Source: Bradyrhizobium liaoningense (GTDB taxonomy: Bacteria; Pseudomonadota; Alphaproteobacteria; Rhizobiales; Xanthobacteraceae). From it: a stretch of DNA of 64,000 bases. The stretch lies in assembly GCF_018130825.1 (NCBI RefSeq), contig NZ_JAFCJS010000006.1, positions 186,001-250,000 of the forward strand, given 5' to 3'. Both the position numbers and the translations under genes were made by a program. This document shows positions 1 through 7,784 of this stretch, piece by piece. How positions within the stretch are numbered: the stretch's first letter is position 1; the number at the start of each line of letters is the position of its first letter. The notes beneath the pieces were generated by a model. That model saw nothing but the letters and a program-made list of their open reading frames with translations, was not told the DNA's origin and did no database searches.

Positions 1-447
1 GAGGATCGAGCGGAGGTGGGTCTCGCGGGTCCGGAGCGCACTCTCGACCTGCTTCTCCTCGTCGATATCGAGGAAGATGCCGCTGAGATGGCGGGCCGTG
101 CCGGCTTCGTCCCGAATGAGGCCGGCGCGGGCGCGAATCCACTGTCCTCCGTTGGCGGCGCCCGCCACCTTGAAGGAGACGTCGAAGCCGCCGCCGCGTT
201 CGCTGACGTGCTTGATCGCGCTTTCGACGCGGTCGCGATCCCGGGGCTCGAGCCGCGACAGGAAGAGCTCGTAGCTCGCCGGCTGGTCCTGCGCGATGCC
301 AAGCAGGTTCCTGGCGGTGTCCGACCAGTCCAGTTCCCGCGTTGCGAGGTCGAGATCCCAGGTGCCGACGCCGAATCCCTCGATCCGGACCCGGAAATGC
401 TCGCCGCGACTATCGTCCGGCGGATGCGTTACGCGGGTCGGCGACAA
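1..447 (-). CDS. fixL: FixL oxygen-sensing histidine kinase, N-terminal part (runs off the left edge)
   Basis: Minus-strand reading frame whose first 149 residues are in the window; it leaves the window at a codon boundary. The translation begins with a short N-tail (…TRVTHPPDD) and continues as a PAS domain with the PAC-like segment GIFLDIDEEKQVE at about residues 127-139. This agrees with the amino-terminal PAS-A domain of Bradyrhizobium FixL as I recall it; the haem-binding PAS-B and kinase domains would lie outside. FixL phosphorylates FixJ at low oxygen, which induces fixK2. The start is a TTG at 447-445 with GGGAG about 8 nt upstream; no ATG in this frame precedes the conserved part. 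It is divergent from the stress-protein gene, as in B. japonicum. The PAS identity is seen directly; the name fixL rests on similarity plus synteny with fixNOQP/fixGHIS. Confidence 0.9.
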   Translation of the reverse strand, partial: MSPTRVTHPPDDSRGEHFRVRIEGFGVGTWDLDLATRELDWSDTARNLLGIAQDQPASYELFLSRLEPRDRDRVESAIKHVSERGGGFDVSFKVAGAANGGQWIRARAGLIRDEAGTARHLSGIFLDIDEEKQVESALRTRETHLRSIL

Positions 448-575
448 TCGACGGCTCCCATTTTGGTGCGGCGGGCAAGCGAGACATGAGGGCAATTTCG
501 CCCATGGCCGGGCCGGAGGCAAGTTCGGATGTCTGATTCCATTGCCGGATTTCCCGCAACCCGGCACCCGGCAAT

Positions 576-589
576 TTGATCTACCTCAT
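576..589 (+). promoter_or_regulatory. Imperfect FixK/FNR-type box upstream of the stress-protein gene
   Basis: Reads TTGATCTACCTCAT, matching TTGA-N6-TCAA at 7 of 8 positions. It ends 60 nt before the ATG at 650. The two perfect boxes in this cluster end 56 and 57 nt before ccoN and ccoG, so the spacing supports a real FixK2 target. The box lies in the divergent fixL/usp interval (448-649), which otherwise holds only a GC-rich imperfect palindrome near 595-612. Confidence 0.5.
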
Positions 590-649
590 CCTGCCTTGCC
601 GCGGCGAGGCTAGATTTCGCGCCAGTTCATTGCCGTGCGGAGAATCCCG

Positions 650-1483
650 ATGACATACGCGACCGTGATGGTCAGCCTGGCGCTCGATCAATCCAACGAG
701 GCGCGTCTTCAGGTCGCGGGCGAGCTCGCCGAGCGATTCGAAGCCGCCATCGTCGGTGTTGCCGCGGCGCAGTTCACCCCGCCGCTCTATTTCACCGACG
801 GCGCCGAGGCCCAGCGGCTGATCGAGGAGGGCGAAGCTTCCGTCAAGCGGCGCCTGGCGGGTCTCGAGGCGCAATTCCGCGCCGCGACGAAGAATCGCGG
901 CGGGCACGTGGAGTGGCGCAGTGCCCTGGATTTTCCGGCGCGCTTTGCGCTGGCGCAGGCGCGCTGCGCCGACATCGTCGTCAGTGGCGGACAGAGCCCG
1001 GCCTTCTCCGACGCGTTCGCGCTGGCAAGCCCCAGGGATCTTGTGATGCAGGTCGGCCGTCCGCTTCTCGTCGTGCCCGACCGGGTCAACTGGCTCGATC
1101 TGCGCAGCGTGCTGGTGGCGTGGAAGGATACGGCGGAGGCGCGGCGGGCGGTGGCGGATTCGCTGCCGATGCTGCGCAAGGCGAGGGACGTCACCATCGT
1201 CGAGATTCCGGAGCAGGGCGACGACCGTTCGAGCGTGATGGCCGGCGTCGCCGACGTCGCCGCCTGGCTCGCCCGTCACGGCATCACCGCGACCGCGCGC
1301 GTCTCGGAGGCCGCGCGGAACGAACCCGCCGCCGTGCAATTGGAGAAGGTCGCCGGCGACGTCGGCGCCGGTCTGATAGTGGCGGGCGCCTACGGGCATT
1401 CGAGGTTCCGTGAGCTGATCCTGGGCGGCGTCACCCAGTATCTGGTCACGCAATCCACGCGTTGTGTGCTGCTGTCGCACTGA
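650..1483 (+). CDS. Universal stress protein (UspA family)
   Basis: 277 residues. The C-terminal part carries the ATP-binding signature of UspA proteins, G-x2-G-x9-G, read as GAYGHSRFRELILGG; the N-terminal half (MTYATVMVSLALD…) fits a second, more diverged Usp fold, so this is probably a tandem-domain cytosolic protein. The start is the ATG at 650 with CGGAG 7 nt upstream, preferred over an in-frame GTG at 635 that overlaps that ribosome site. It stands between fixL and the CBS-pair gene, and the same gene occupies this place in B. japonicum (the blr2761 position). Usp proteins in anaerobic or microaerobic regulons bind ATP and aid survival; the exact role here is inferred. The 7/8 FixK-type box upstream suggests low-oxygen induction. 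Confidence 0.85.
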   Translation: MTYATVMVSLALDQSNEARLQVAGELAERFEAAIVGVAAAQFTPPLYFTDGAEAQRLIEEGEASVKRRLAGLEAQFRAATKNRGGHVEWRSALDFPARFALAQARCADIVVSGGQSPAFSDAFALASPRDLVMQVGRPLLVVPDRVNWLDLRSVLVAWKDTAEARRAVADSLPMLRKARDVTIVEIPEQGDDRSSVMAGVADVAAWLARHGITATARVSEAARNEPAAVQLEKVAGDVGAGLIVAGAYGHSRFRELILGGVTQYLVTQSTRCVLLSH

Positions 1484-1520
1484 CGGCCGGTCGGCCATAG
1501 CGAGTTGAGGAGGACGCGCC

Positions 1521-1946
1521 GTGTACAGATTTCTCGAGCAGACCGCCAGTAGCTACATGACGCGCAACGTCAAGACGGTGCAGCGCGACCGCAACATGCT
1601 CGAGCTCAGCGAGATGTTCGAGCGCGACGATTTCAACTCCTATCCGGTCGAGGACGACGGACAGATCGTCGGCATCGTCACCAAGTTCGACATCCTGAAG
1701 TGCTTCGCCTTCACCCCGAACCAGATGCTGCCGCGCTATCACGACCTGATGAGCCGCAAGATCGGCGATGTCATGACGCCGGAGTTCATCTATGTCAGTC
1801 CCGACACGCGCCTGACGCGCGTGCTTCAGATCATGGTCGAGCACCGCATCCGGAGCATCATCGTGCTCGACGGCGCGCAGAAGCTGGTCGGAATCATCGC
1901 CCGCGAGGACGTCATCAAGGCGCTCAAGGCGACGGCAGGGGACTGA
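1521..1946 (+). CDS. CBS-pair protein
   Basis: 141 residues made almost wholly of two CBS motifs: first about residues 12-65 (YMTRNVKTV … PVEDDGQIVGIVT), second about 83-137 (DVMTPEFIYVSPDTRL … LVGIIAREDVIKAL). Such stand-alone CBS pairs bind adenosine nucleotides and act as energy sensors on a partner protein. No catalytic domain or membrane segment is present. The start is a GTG at 1521 preceded by GAGGAGG. It follows the stress-protein gene by 37 nt and is probably cotranscribed with it; the pair precedes fixNOQP just as in B. japonicum. Partner unknown. Confidence 0.85.
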   Translation: MYRFLEQTASSYMTRNVKTVQRDRNMLELSEMFERDDFNSYPVEDDGQIVGIVTKFDILKCFAFTPNQMLPRYHDLMSRKIGDVMTPEFIYVSPDTRLTRVLQIMVEHRIRSIIVLDGAQKLVGIIAREDVIKALKATAGD

Positions 1947-1970
1947 CGTCGAGCCGGCGGCTCCGCAGTC

Positions 1971-2062
1971 GTAGGGTGGGCAAAGCGAAGCGTGCCCACC
2001 CTGTCTGTCGCGGTGTCGGATAGATGGTGGGCACGGCGCAAGTGCGCCTTTGCCCACCCTAC
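1971..2062. repeat. Inverted intergenic repeat (GTAGGGTGGGCAAAG family)
   Basis: A long imperfect palindrome: the left arm GTAGGGTGGGCAAAG… is mirrored by …CTTTGCCCACCCTAC at the right end, with an internal GTGCCCACC / GGTGGGCAC pair. I recognise this type as a common bradyrhizobial intergenic repeat. It fills most of the gap between the CBS gene and the ccoN promoter and could fold into a stable hairpin that ends the upstream transcript. A second low-complexity piece (CCCCTCACCC … GGGGAGAGGG, about 2085-2128) follows it. Confidence 0.7.
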
Positions 2063-2169
2063 GATTCTGGACTCGCGCAGCCAACCCCTCACCCAAGTGA
2101 GTTTGCCGCGCCAAGGGGAGAGGGCGCATCGACTGGCAGCCGTCTCACATTAACAGAAATCCATTTGTC

Positions 2170-2183
2170 TTGATTTCAATCAA
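2170..2183 (+). promoter_or_regulatory. FixK2/FNR-type box of the ccoNOQP operon
   Basis: TTGATTTCAATCAA, a perfect TTGAT-N4-ATCAA dyad. It ends 56 nt before the ccoN ATG. Activation of fixNOQP by FixK2 from such a box is established in B. japonicum; here it is inferred from sequence and position. Confidence 0.9.
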
Positions 2184-2239
2184 TTCCCCGCGAGGGTGAA
2201 TGTGGTTTCTGGCCCCGTGTTCTTTCAGAGAGAATCCGC

Positions 2240-3889
2240 ATGAGCCAGCCCTCCATCTCCAAATCCATGACCATCGGTGAAAGCGGCCTGGCTGTCGTGT
2301 TCGCAGCCACCGCCTTCCTCTGCGTGGTTGCCTCGGCCAAGGCGCTCGACGCGCCGTTCGCCTTCCATGCCGCGCTCAGCGCGGCGGCGAGCCTGGCAGC
2401 GGTGTTCTGCATCATCAACCGCTACTTCGAGCGCCCGGCGGCGCTGCCGCCGGCGGAGATCAATGGCCGTCCCAACTACAACATGGGGCCGATCAAGTTC
2501 TCCTCCTTCATGGCGATGTTCTGGGGCATCGCGGGCTTCCTCGTCGGTCTCATCATCGCCTCGCAACTGGCCTGGCCCGCGCTCAACTTCGATCTGCCCT
2601 GGATCCAGTTCGGCCGATTGCGGCCGCTGCACACCTCGGCCGTGATCTTCGCCTTCGGCGGCAACGTGCTGATCGCGAGCTCCTTCTACGTCGTGCAGAA
2701 GTCCTGCCGCGTTCGCCTCGCCGGCGACCTCGCGCCCTGGTTCGTCGTGCTCGGCTACAACTTCTTCATCCTGGTCGCGGGCACGGGCTATCTGCTCGGC
2801 GTCACCCAGTCGAAGGAATATGCCGAGCCGGAATGGTACGCGGACCTGTGGCTGACCATCGTCTGGGTGGTCTATCTGCTCGTCTTCCTCGTCACGATCA
2901 TCAAGCGCAAGGAACCGCACATCTTCGTCGCGAACTGGTTCTATCTCGCCTTCATCGTGACGATCGCGGTGCTGCATCTCGGCAACAACCCGGCGCTTCC
3001 CGTCTCGGTGTTCGGCTCCAAGTCCTACGTCGCCTGGGGCGGCATCCAGGATGCGATGTTCCAGTGGTGGTACGGCCATAACGCGGTCGGCTTCTTCCTG
3101 ACCGCCGGCTTCCTCGCCATCATGTACTACTTCATTCCGAAGCGCGCCGACCGGCCGATCTATTCCTACCGGCTCTCGATCATTCACTTCTGGTCGCTGA
3201 TCTTCCTCTACATCTGGGCCGGCCCGCACCATCTGCACTACACGGCGCTGCCCGACTGGACCCAGACGCTCGGCATGACCTTCTCGATCATGCTGTGGAT
3301 GCCCTCCTGGGGCGGCATGATCAACGGCCTGATGACGCTGTCGGGCGCCTGGGACAAGTTGCGCACCGATCCCGTGCTGCGCATGCTGGTGGTCTCCGTC
3401 GCCTTCTACGGCATGTCGACCTTCGAAGGCCCGATGATGTCGATCAAGGTGGTCAACTCGCTCAGCCACTACACCGACTGGACCATCGGCCACGTCCACT
3501 CCGGCGCGCTCGGCTGGGTCGGCTTCGTCTCCTTCGGCGCGCTGTACTGCCTGGTGCCGTGGGCCTGGAATCGCAAGGGGCTCTACAGCCTGAAGCTCGT
3601 CAACTGGCACTTCTGGGTCGCCACGCTCGGCATCGTTCTCTACATCTCGGCGATGTGGGTGTCCGGCATCCTCCAGGGCCTGATGTGGCGCGCCTACACT
3701 TCGCTCGGCTTCCTCGAATATTCCTTCATCGAGACCGTCGAGGCGATGCATCCCTTCTACATCATCCGCGCCGCAGGCGGTGGCCTATTCCTGATCGGCT
3801 CGCTGATCATGGCCTACAATCTCTGGATGACCGTTCGCACGGGCGAAGCGGAAGTCCAGATGCCCGTCGCTCTCCAGCCGGCGGAATGA
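2240..3889 (+). CDS. ccoN: cbb3-type cytochrome c oxidase subunit I (CcoN/FixN)
   Basis: 549 residues, multi-spanning membrane protein; the catalytic subunit of the high-affinity terminal oxidase that reduces oxygen to water at low oxygen tension. Family features are clear: RLRPLHTSAVIFAF with the early haem-ligand histidine, WWYGHNAVGFF with the CuB region, GPHHLHYTALPDW with the His-His pair, and the late HVHSGALGWV segment with haem b/b3 ligands. Length is normal. The start is the ATG at 2240 after a purine-rich stretch. It is first in ccoNOQP, 10 nt ahead of ccoO, with a perfect FixK box upstream, so expression is expected under microaerobic or symbiotic conditions. Confidence 0.97.
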   Translation: MSQPSISKSMTIGESGLAVVFAATAFLCVVASAKALDAPFAFHAALSAAASLAAVFCIINRYFERPAALPPAEINGRPNYNMGPIKFSSFMAMFWGIAGFLVGLIIASQLAWPALNFDLPWIQFGRLRPLHTSAVIFAFGGNVLIASSFYVVQKSCRVRLAGDLAPWFVVLGYNFFILVAGTGYLLGVTQSKEYAEPEWYADLWLTIVWVVYLLVFLVTIIKRKEPHIFVANWFYLAFIVTIAVLHLGNNPALPVSVFGSKSYVAWGGIQDAMFQWWYGHNAVGFFLTAGFLAIMYYFIPKRADRPIYSYRLSIIHFWSLIFLYIWAGPHHLHYTALPDWTQTLGMTFSIMLWMPSWGGMINGLMTLSGAWDKLRTDPVLRMLVVSVAFYGMSTFEGPMMSIKVVNSLSHYTDWTIGHVHSGALGWVGFVSFGALYCLVPWAWNRKGLYSLKLVNWHFWVATLGIVLYISAMWVSGILQGLMWRAYTSLGFLEYSFIETVEAMHPFYIIRAAGGGLFLIGSLIMAYNLWMTVRTGEAEVQMPVALQPAE

Positions 3890-3899
3890 GGAGTTTTCC

Positions 3900-4634
3900 A
3901 TGTCGTTCTGGACACGCCACCAAATCTTCGAAAAGAACTCGATCGTCCTGATCGTCGGCATCCTCCTGGTGATCGCGATCGGCGGTCTCGTCGAGATCAC
4001 GCCGCTGTTCTATCTCAAGAGCACGATCGAGGCGGTCGACGGGGTCAGGCCGTACACGCCGCTGGAGCTCGCCGGGCGCAACGTCTATGTCCGCGAAGGC
4101 TGCTATCTCTGCCATTCGCAGATGATCCGGCCGCTGCGTGACGAGGTCGAGCGCTACGGCCACTTCTCGCTCGCCGCCGAGAGCATGTACGACCACCCGT
4201 TCCAGTGGGGCTCCAAGCGCACCGGTCCCGACCTTGCCCGCGTCGGCGCCAAATATTCCGACGACTGGCACGTCACCCATATGACCAATCCGCGCGCGAT
4301 CGTGCCGCAGTCGGTGATGCCAGGCTATCCGTTCCTCAGCCAGACCGAGGTCGATCCGGACACGATTGCCGATCACATGCGCACGCTGAAGGCCGTCGGC
4401 ACGCCCTACACCGACGACCAGATCGCCAATGCGGGCGCCGATCTAAGAGCCCAGGCCGATCCGGATAACGCTGGCAGCGACGCCTTCAGCAAACGATACG
4501 CCAAGGCCGTCGTGCGCAATTTCGACGGCAAGACCGGAACGCCGACCGAGATGGATGCGCTGATCGCGTATTTGCAGATGCTCGGCACGCTGGTCGACTT
4601 CAAGATCTACAACGAGAAAGCCAATCTTCGCTGA
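3900..4634 (+). CDS. ccoO: cbb3 oxidase monohaem cytochrome c subunit (CcoO/FixO)
   Basis: 244 residues: one N-terminal membrane anchor (about 14-34) and a periplasmic cytochrome c domain. The single haem c motif CYLCH is at residues 68-72 and is followed by SQMIRPLRDE, typical of CcoO; the distal methionine ligand is probably in VMPGYPFL. It passes electrons from CcoP to CcoN. It follows ccoN by 10 nt and is followed by ccoQ after 13 nt, so all are on one transcript. Confidence 0.97.
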   Translation: MSFWTRHQIFEKNSIVLIVGILLVIAIGGLVEITPLFYLKSTIEAVDGVRPYTPLELAGRNVYVREGCYLCHSQMIRPLRDEVERYGHFSLAAESMYDHPFQWGSKRTGPDLARVGAKYSDDWHVTHMTNPRAIVPQSVMPGYPFLSQTEVDPDTIADHMRTLKAVGTPYTDDQIANAGADLRAQADPDNAGSDAFSKRYAKAVVRNFDGKTGTPTEMDALIAYLQMLGTLVDFKIYNEKANLR

Positions 4635-4647
4635 GAAGGCATCAACG

Positions 4648-4812
4648 ATGAAAGCCATCCTGACCCTCGACAATCTCGCGTCCAGTCTCGTGACCACGAT
4701 CTGGACGCCGGTGTTCGTCGCGATCTTTCTCGCGATCATCGCCTACGCTTTTTGGCCCCGTAACAAGGCTGCCTTCGACGAGGCCGCACACCTGCCGTTG
4801 CGGGAGGAGTAA
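4648..4812 (+). CDS. ccoQ: cbb3 oxidase small subunit (CcoQ/FixQ)
   Basis: 54 residues starting MKAILTLDNLASSL. One membrane helix (about 18-36) followed by the FWPRNK turn typical of CcoQ and an acidic tail. CcoQ stabilises the oxidase complex. The gene is too short for routine ORF cut-offs but sits exactly between ccoO and ccoP, 13 nt and 6 nt away; AGAAGG precedes its ATG. Confidence 0.95.
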   Translation: MKAILTLDNLASSLVTTIWTPVFVAIFLAIIAYAFWPRNKAAFDEAAHLPLREE

Positions 4813-4818
4813 GAGATC

Positions 4819-5694
4819 ATGACCGATCATCATAGCGAATTCGATTCCGTTTCGGGCAGGTCCACGACCGGACATGAGTGGGACGGCATCAAGGAGCTCA
4901 ACACGCCGTTGCCGCGCTGGTGGTTGATCACCTTCTACCTCACCATCGTCTGGGCGATCGGCTACTGGATCGTCTATCCGGCCTGGCCGCTGATCACCAC
5001 CAACACCGCCGGGCTGCTGGGCTATTCAACGCGCGCGAGCCTCGCGGTGGAGCTCGCCAATCTCGAGACGCTGCGCGGCGAGAAGATGGCGGCATTGGCG
5101 GCGGCGTCGCTCGCCGACATCGAGAAGGACCCGGCCTTGCTGGCGCTCGCCCGCGCCAAGGGCAGGACCGTCTTCGGCGACAATTGCGCGCCGTGCCACG
5201 GCTCCGGCGGTGCCGGCGCCAAGGGCTACCCGAACCTGAACGACGACGACTGGCTGTGGGGCGGCACGCTCGACCAGATCATGCAGACCATCCAGTTCGG
5301 CGCGCGTTCCGGCCATGCCAAGACGCATGAGGGCCAGATGCTCGCCTTCGGCAAGGACGGCGTGCTGAAGGCCGACGAGATCGTCACGGTCGCCAATTAC
5401 GTGCGCTCGCTGGCGGGCCTTCCAACCCGCAAGGGCTTTGATGCGGCCAAGGGCGAGAAGATCTTCGCCGAGAACTGCGTCGCCTGCCACGGCGACGGCG
5501 GCAAGGGCAACCATGAGCTCGGCGCGCCGAACCTGACCGACAAGATCTGGCTCTATGGCTCGGACGAAGCCGCGCTGATCGAGACCATCAGCCAGGGTCG
5601 CGCCGGCGTGATGCCGGCCTGGGAGGGGCGGCTCGATCCCGCCACCATCAAGGCCATGGCGGTCTACGTCCACTCGCTGGGCGGCGGAAAATAG
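4819..5694 (+). CDS. ccoP: cbb3 oxidase dihaem cytochrome c subunit (CcoP/FixP)
   Basis: 291 residues: cytosolic N-tail with the family motif DGIKELNTPLPRWW, one membrane helix (about 34-54) and a periplasmic part with two haem c motifs, CAPCH at 123-127 and CVACH at 220-224. It accepts electrons from soluble cytochromes and passes them to CcoO. Length and layout are normal. GGGAGGAG lies upstream of the ATG. It is the last gene of ccoNOQP; a strong hairpin begins 15 nt after its stop codon. Confidence 0.97.
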   Translation: MTDHHSEFDSVSGRSTTGHEWDGIKELNTPLPRWWLITFYLTIVWAIGYWIVYPAWPLITTNTAGLLGYSTRASLAVELANLETLRGEKMAALAAASLADIEKDPALLALARAKGRTVFGDNCAPCHGSGGAGAKGYPNLNDDDWLWGGTLDQIMQTIQFGARSGHAKTHEGQMLAFGKDGVLKADEIVTVANYVRSLAGLPTRKGFDAAKGEKIFAENCVACHGDGGKGNHELGAPNLTDKIWLYGSDEAALIETISQGRAGVMPAWEGRLDPATIKAMAVYVHSLGGGK

Positions 5695-5709
5695 CGGATT
5701 TGCGGCAGG

Positions 5710-5733
5710 CGGGGGCGAACAAAAGCGCCCCCG
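5710..5733 (+). terminator. Hairpin terminator after ccoP
   Basis: CGGGGGCG - AACAAAAG - CGCCCCCG, a perfect 8-bp GC stem followed directly by TTT. It separates the ccoNOQP unit from the FixK box of the next operon, which starts 2 nt later. Confidence 0.75.
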
Positions 5734-5734
5734 T

Positions 5735-5748
5735 TTGAGCTGGATCAA
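5735..5748 (+). promoter_or_regulatory. FixK2/FNR-type box of the ccoGHIS operon
   Basis: TTGAGCTGGATCAA, a perfect TTGA-N6-TCAA match, ending 57 nt before the ccoG ATG. The assembly operon is therefore expected to be switched on together with the oxidase genes. Confidence 0.85.
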
Positions 5749-5805
5749 CTGATGCGGCGGTGTCGAGTCTAGGTTTAATCGCACCTTTTCGAGACAAACT
5801 TCGCG

Positions 5806-7272
5806 ATGAACAAGACCGTGAACCCGAACGAGCTCACATCGGACGACAATTACGGGCCGCTCTACGCCGCCCGCAAAAAGGTCTATCCCCAGAGCGTCTC
5901 CGGCACGTTCCGCCGGATCAAATGGGGGCTGATGGCGTTCTGCCTCGGCGTCTACTACTTCCTGCCCTTCGTGCGCTGGAATCGCGGCCTCGGCGCGCCG
6001 AGCCAGGCGGTGCTGATCGATCTTCCCAACAGCCGCTTCTATTTCTTCTTCATCGAGCTGTGGCCGCAGGAGGTCTACTACTTCACCGGTCTGTTGATCG
6101 TCGCCGCCGTGGCGCTGTTCCTGATGAACTCCATCGGCGGCCGCATCTGGTGCGGCTATCTCTGTCCGCAGACCGTCTGGACCGACCTGTTCTACGCCGT
6201 CGAGCGTCTGATCGAGGGCGACCGGCGCGAGCGGATGAAGAAGGACGCGTCGAGCGATCCGATGAAGCTCGAGCGCATCTCCGAGATCGTGCTCAAGCAT
6301 TCGATCTGGTTGCTGATCGCCTGGTGGACGGGCGGCGCCTGGGTGCTCTACTTCAACGACGCGCCGACTTTGGTGAAGGAGCTCGTCACCTTCCAGGGGC
6401 CGATGATCGCCTATATCTGGATCGGCATCCTCACCGCGACGACCTATCTGCTCGCCGGCTTCATGCGCGAGCAGGTCTGTACCTATATGTGCCCGTGGCC
6501 GCGCATCCAGGCCGCACTCACCGACGAATGGGCGCTCAACGTCACCTACCGCTACGACCGCGGCGAGAAGCGCACCTCGGTGAAGAAGGCGGCCGAGCTG
6601 CGCGCGCTCGGCCAGCAGGTCGGCGACTGCGTCGATTGCTACCAGTGCGTCGCGGTCTGCCCGACCGGCATCGACATCCGCAACGGGCCGCAGATGGAAT
6701 GCATCCAGTGCGGGCTCTGCATCGACGCCTGCGACAACGTGATGGCCAAGATCGGCCGGCCGAAGCGGCTGATCGGCTACGACAACGACATCAACATCCA
6801 TCGCCGCCAGGAAGGCAAGGCGCCGATCTACCGCATCGTGCGGCCCCGCACCATCGTCTACAGCGCGATCATCGCCGCGGTCGGCGGCATCATGATCTAC
6901 ACGCTGGCGACGCGCAGCCTGCTCGACGTCAACGTGCTGCACGACCGCAATCCGGTCGCGGTCAAGCTCAGCGACGGCTCGATCCGTAATGCCTACACGG
7001 TGCGGCTGCTGAACAAGAGCGGCTACGACCGCGTCGTCGCGATCGACGCGGACGGCCCGGCCAATTTGACGGTCCACGTCGTCGGCGTGGATTCCGTGAC
7101 GCCGGACCGACCGATGGTCGTGATTCCCCGCGATTCCACCAGCGAGCTGCGGCTGCTCGTCACGGCGCCGGCGGACAGCAATCCGGAGAAGTCGGTCCCG
7201 GTCCGCTTCCACGTCACCGATATCGGCCTCGGCGAGGTCGCCTCCGCCACCGACAATTTCGTCGCGCCGTAG
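5806..7272 (+). CDS. ccoG: Cytochrome oxidase assembly ferredoxin-type protein (CcoG/FixG)
   Basis: 488 residues, membrane protein with several helices in the first 220 residues, a polyferredoxin-like centre and a C-terminal periplasmic Ig-like (FixG_C) domain. Cysteine clusters: CTYMCP from residue 225, CVDCYQCVAVCP from 275 and CIQCGLCIDACD from 299, the last two forming a 2[4Fe-4S] ferredoxin pattern. CcoG is a cupric reductase supplying Cu(I) for the CuB centre of cbb3 oxidase. It is first in ccoGHIS, 15 nt before ccoH. The start at 5806 fits MNKTVNPNELTSDD. Confidence 0.96.
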   Translation: MNKTVNPNELTSDDNYGPLYAARKKVYPQSVSGTFRRIKWGLMAFCLGVYYFLPFVRWNRGLGAPSQAVLIDLPNSRFYFFFIELWPQEVYYFTGLLIVAAVALFLMNSIGGRIWCGYLCPQTVWTDLFYAVERLIEGDRRERMKKDASSDPMKLERISEIVLKHSIWLLIAWWTGGAWVLYFNDAPTLVKELVTFQGPMIAYIWIGILTATTYLLAGFMREQVCTYMCPWPRIQAALTDEWALNVTYRYDRGEKRTSVKKAAELRALGQQVGDCVDCYQCVAVCPTGIDIRNGPQMECIQCGLCIDACDNVMAKIGRPKRLIGYDNDINIHRRQEGKAPIYRIVRPRTIVYSAIIAAVGGIMIYTLATRSLLDVNVLHDRNPVAVKLSDGSIRNAYTVRLLNKSGYDRVVAIDADGPANLTVHVVGVDSVTPDRPMVVIPRDSTSELRLLVTAPADSNPEKSVPVRFHVTDIGLGEVASATDNFVAP

Positions 7273-7287
7273 GACCAGGAGACTGCC

Positions 7288-7773
7288 ATGGCATCCAAGC
7301 CGCTGACCGGAACCAAGGTGCTTCTGATGCTGGTCGCCTTCTTCGGCCTCGTGATCGGCGTCAACGTGACCATGATGAAGCTCGCGATCGCGACGCTGCC
7401 CGGAACCGACGTCGACAGTCCCTATGCCGCGGGCCTCTCCTATGACCGCGAGATCTCGGCGGCACAGGACCAGGCCGCGCGCAAATGGCAGGTCAGTGCG
7501 CATATCGAGCGCCGCACCGACGGTGGCGCCGCGATCCAGGTCGAGGCACGCGACGCCAGCGGTCAGCCGATCCCCGGATTGAAATTCGGCGGCCGCCTGG
7601 AGCGGCCGACCGATAAGCGCGCCGATCTCCAGATCGAGCTCGCGGAAGCCGGCATCGGCGTCTATCGCGGCAATGCCGCGTCCGTCGCGCCGGGGCAGTG
7701 GGATCTGGTGATCGAGGGTGAGACGCGAGGGGCGCGTGTGTTCGTCTCGCGCAACCGCGTGATCCTGAACTGA
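7288..7773 (+). CDS. ccoH: cbb3 oxidase assembly protein (CcoH/FixH)
   Basis: 161 residues with one N-terminal membrane helix (about 10-32) and a periplasmic FixH domain containing the family segment SPYAAGLSYDREI. CcoH is needed for cbb3 maturation and associates with the assembling complex. It lies between ccoG and ccoI with 15-nt and 11-nt gaps; GGAG precedes the ATG. Nothing unusual in length. Confidence 0.94.
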   Translation: MASKPLTGTKVLLMLVAFFGLVIGVNVTMMKLAIATLPGTDVDSPYAAGLSYDREISAAQDQAARKWQVSAHIERRTDGGAAIQVEARDASGQPIPGLKFGGRLERPTDKRADLQIELAEAGIGVYRGNAASVAPGQWDLVIEGETRGARVFVSRNRVILN

Positions 7774-7784
7774 AGGATCCCGTC

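Noticed and set aside
2225..3751. Minus-strand open frame of 508 codons opposite ccoN
   Set aside because: Antisense shadow of a certain gene; no domain and no plausible start signal.
5026..7503. Long minus-strand open frame (825 codons) opposite ccoP-ccoG-ccoH
   Set aside because: It is antisense to three well-recognised genes, has no family features and is rich in Asp/Arg/His as expected for a shadow frame in GC-rich DNA.
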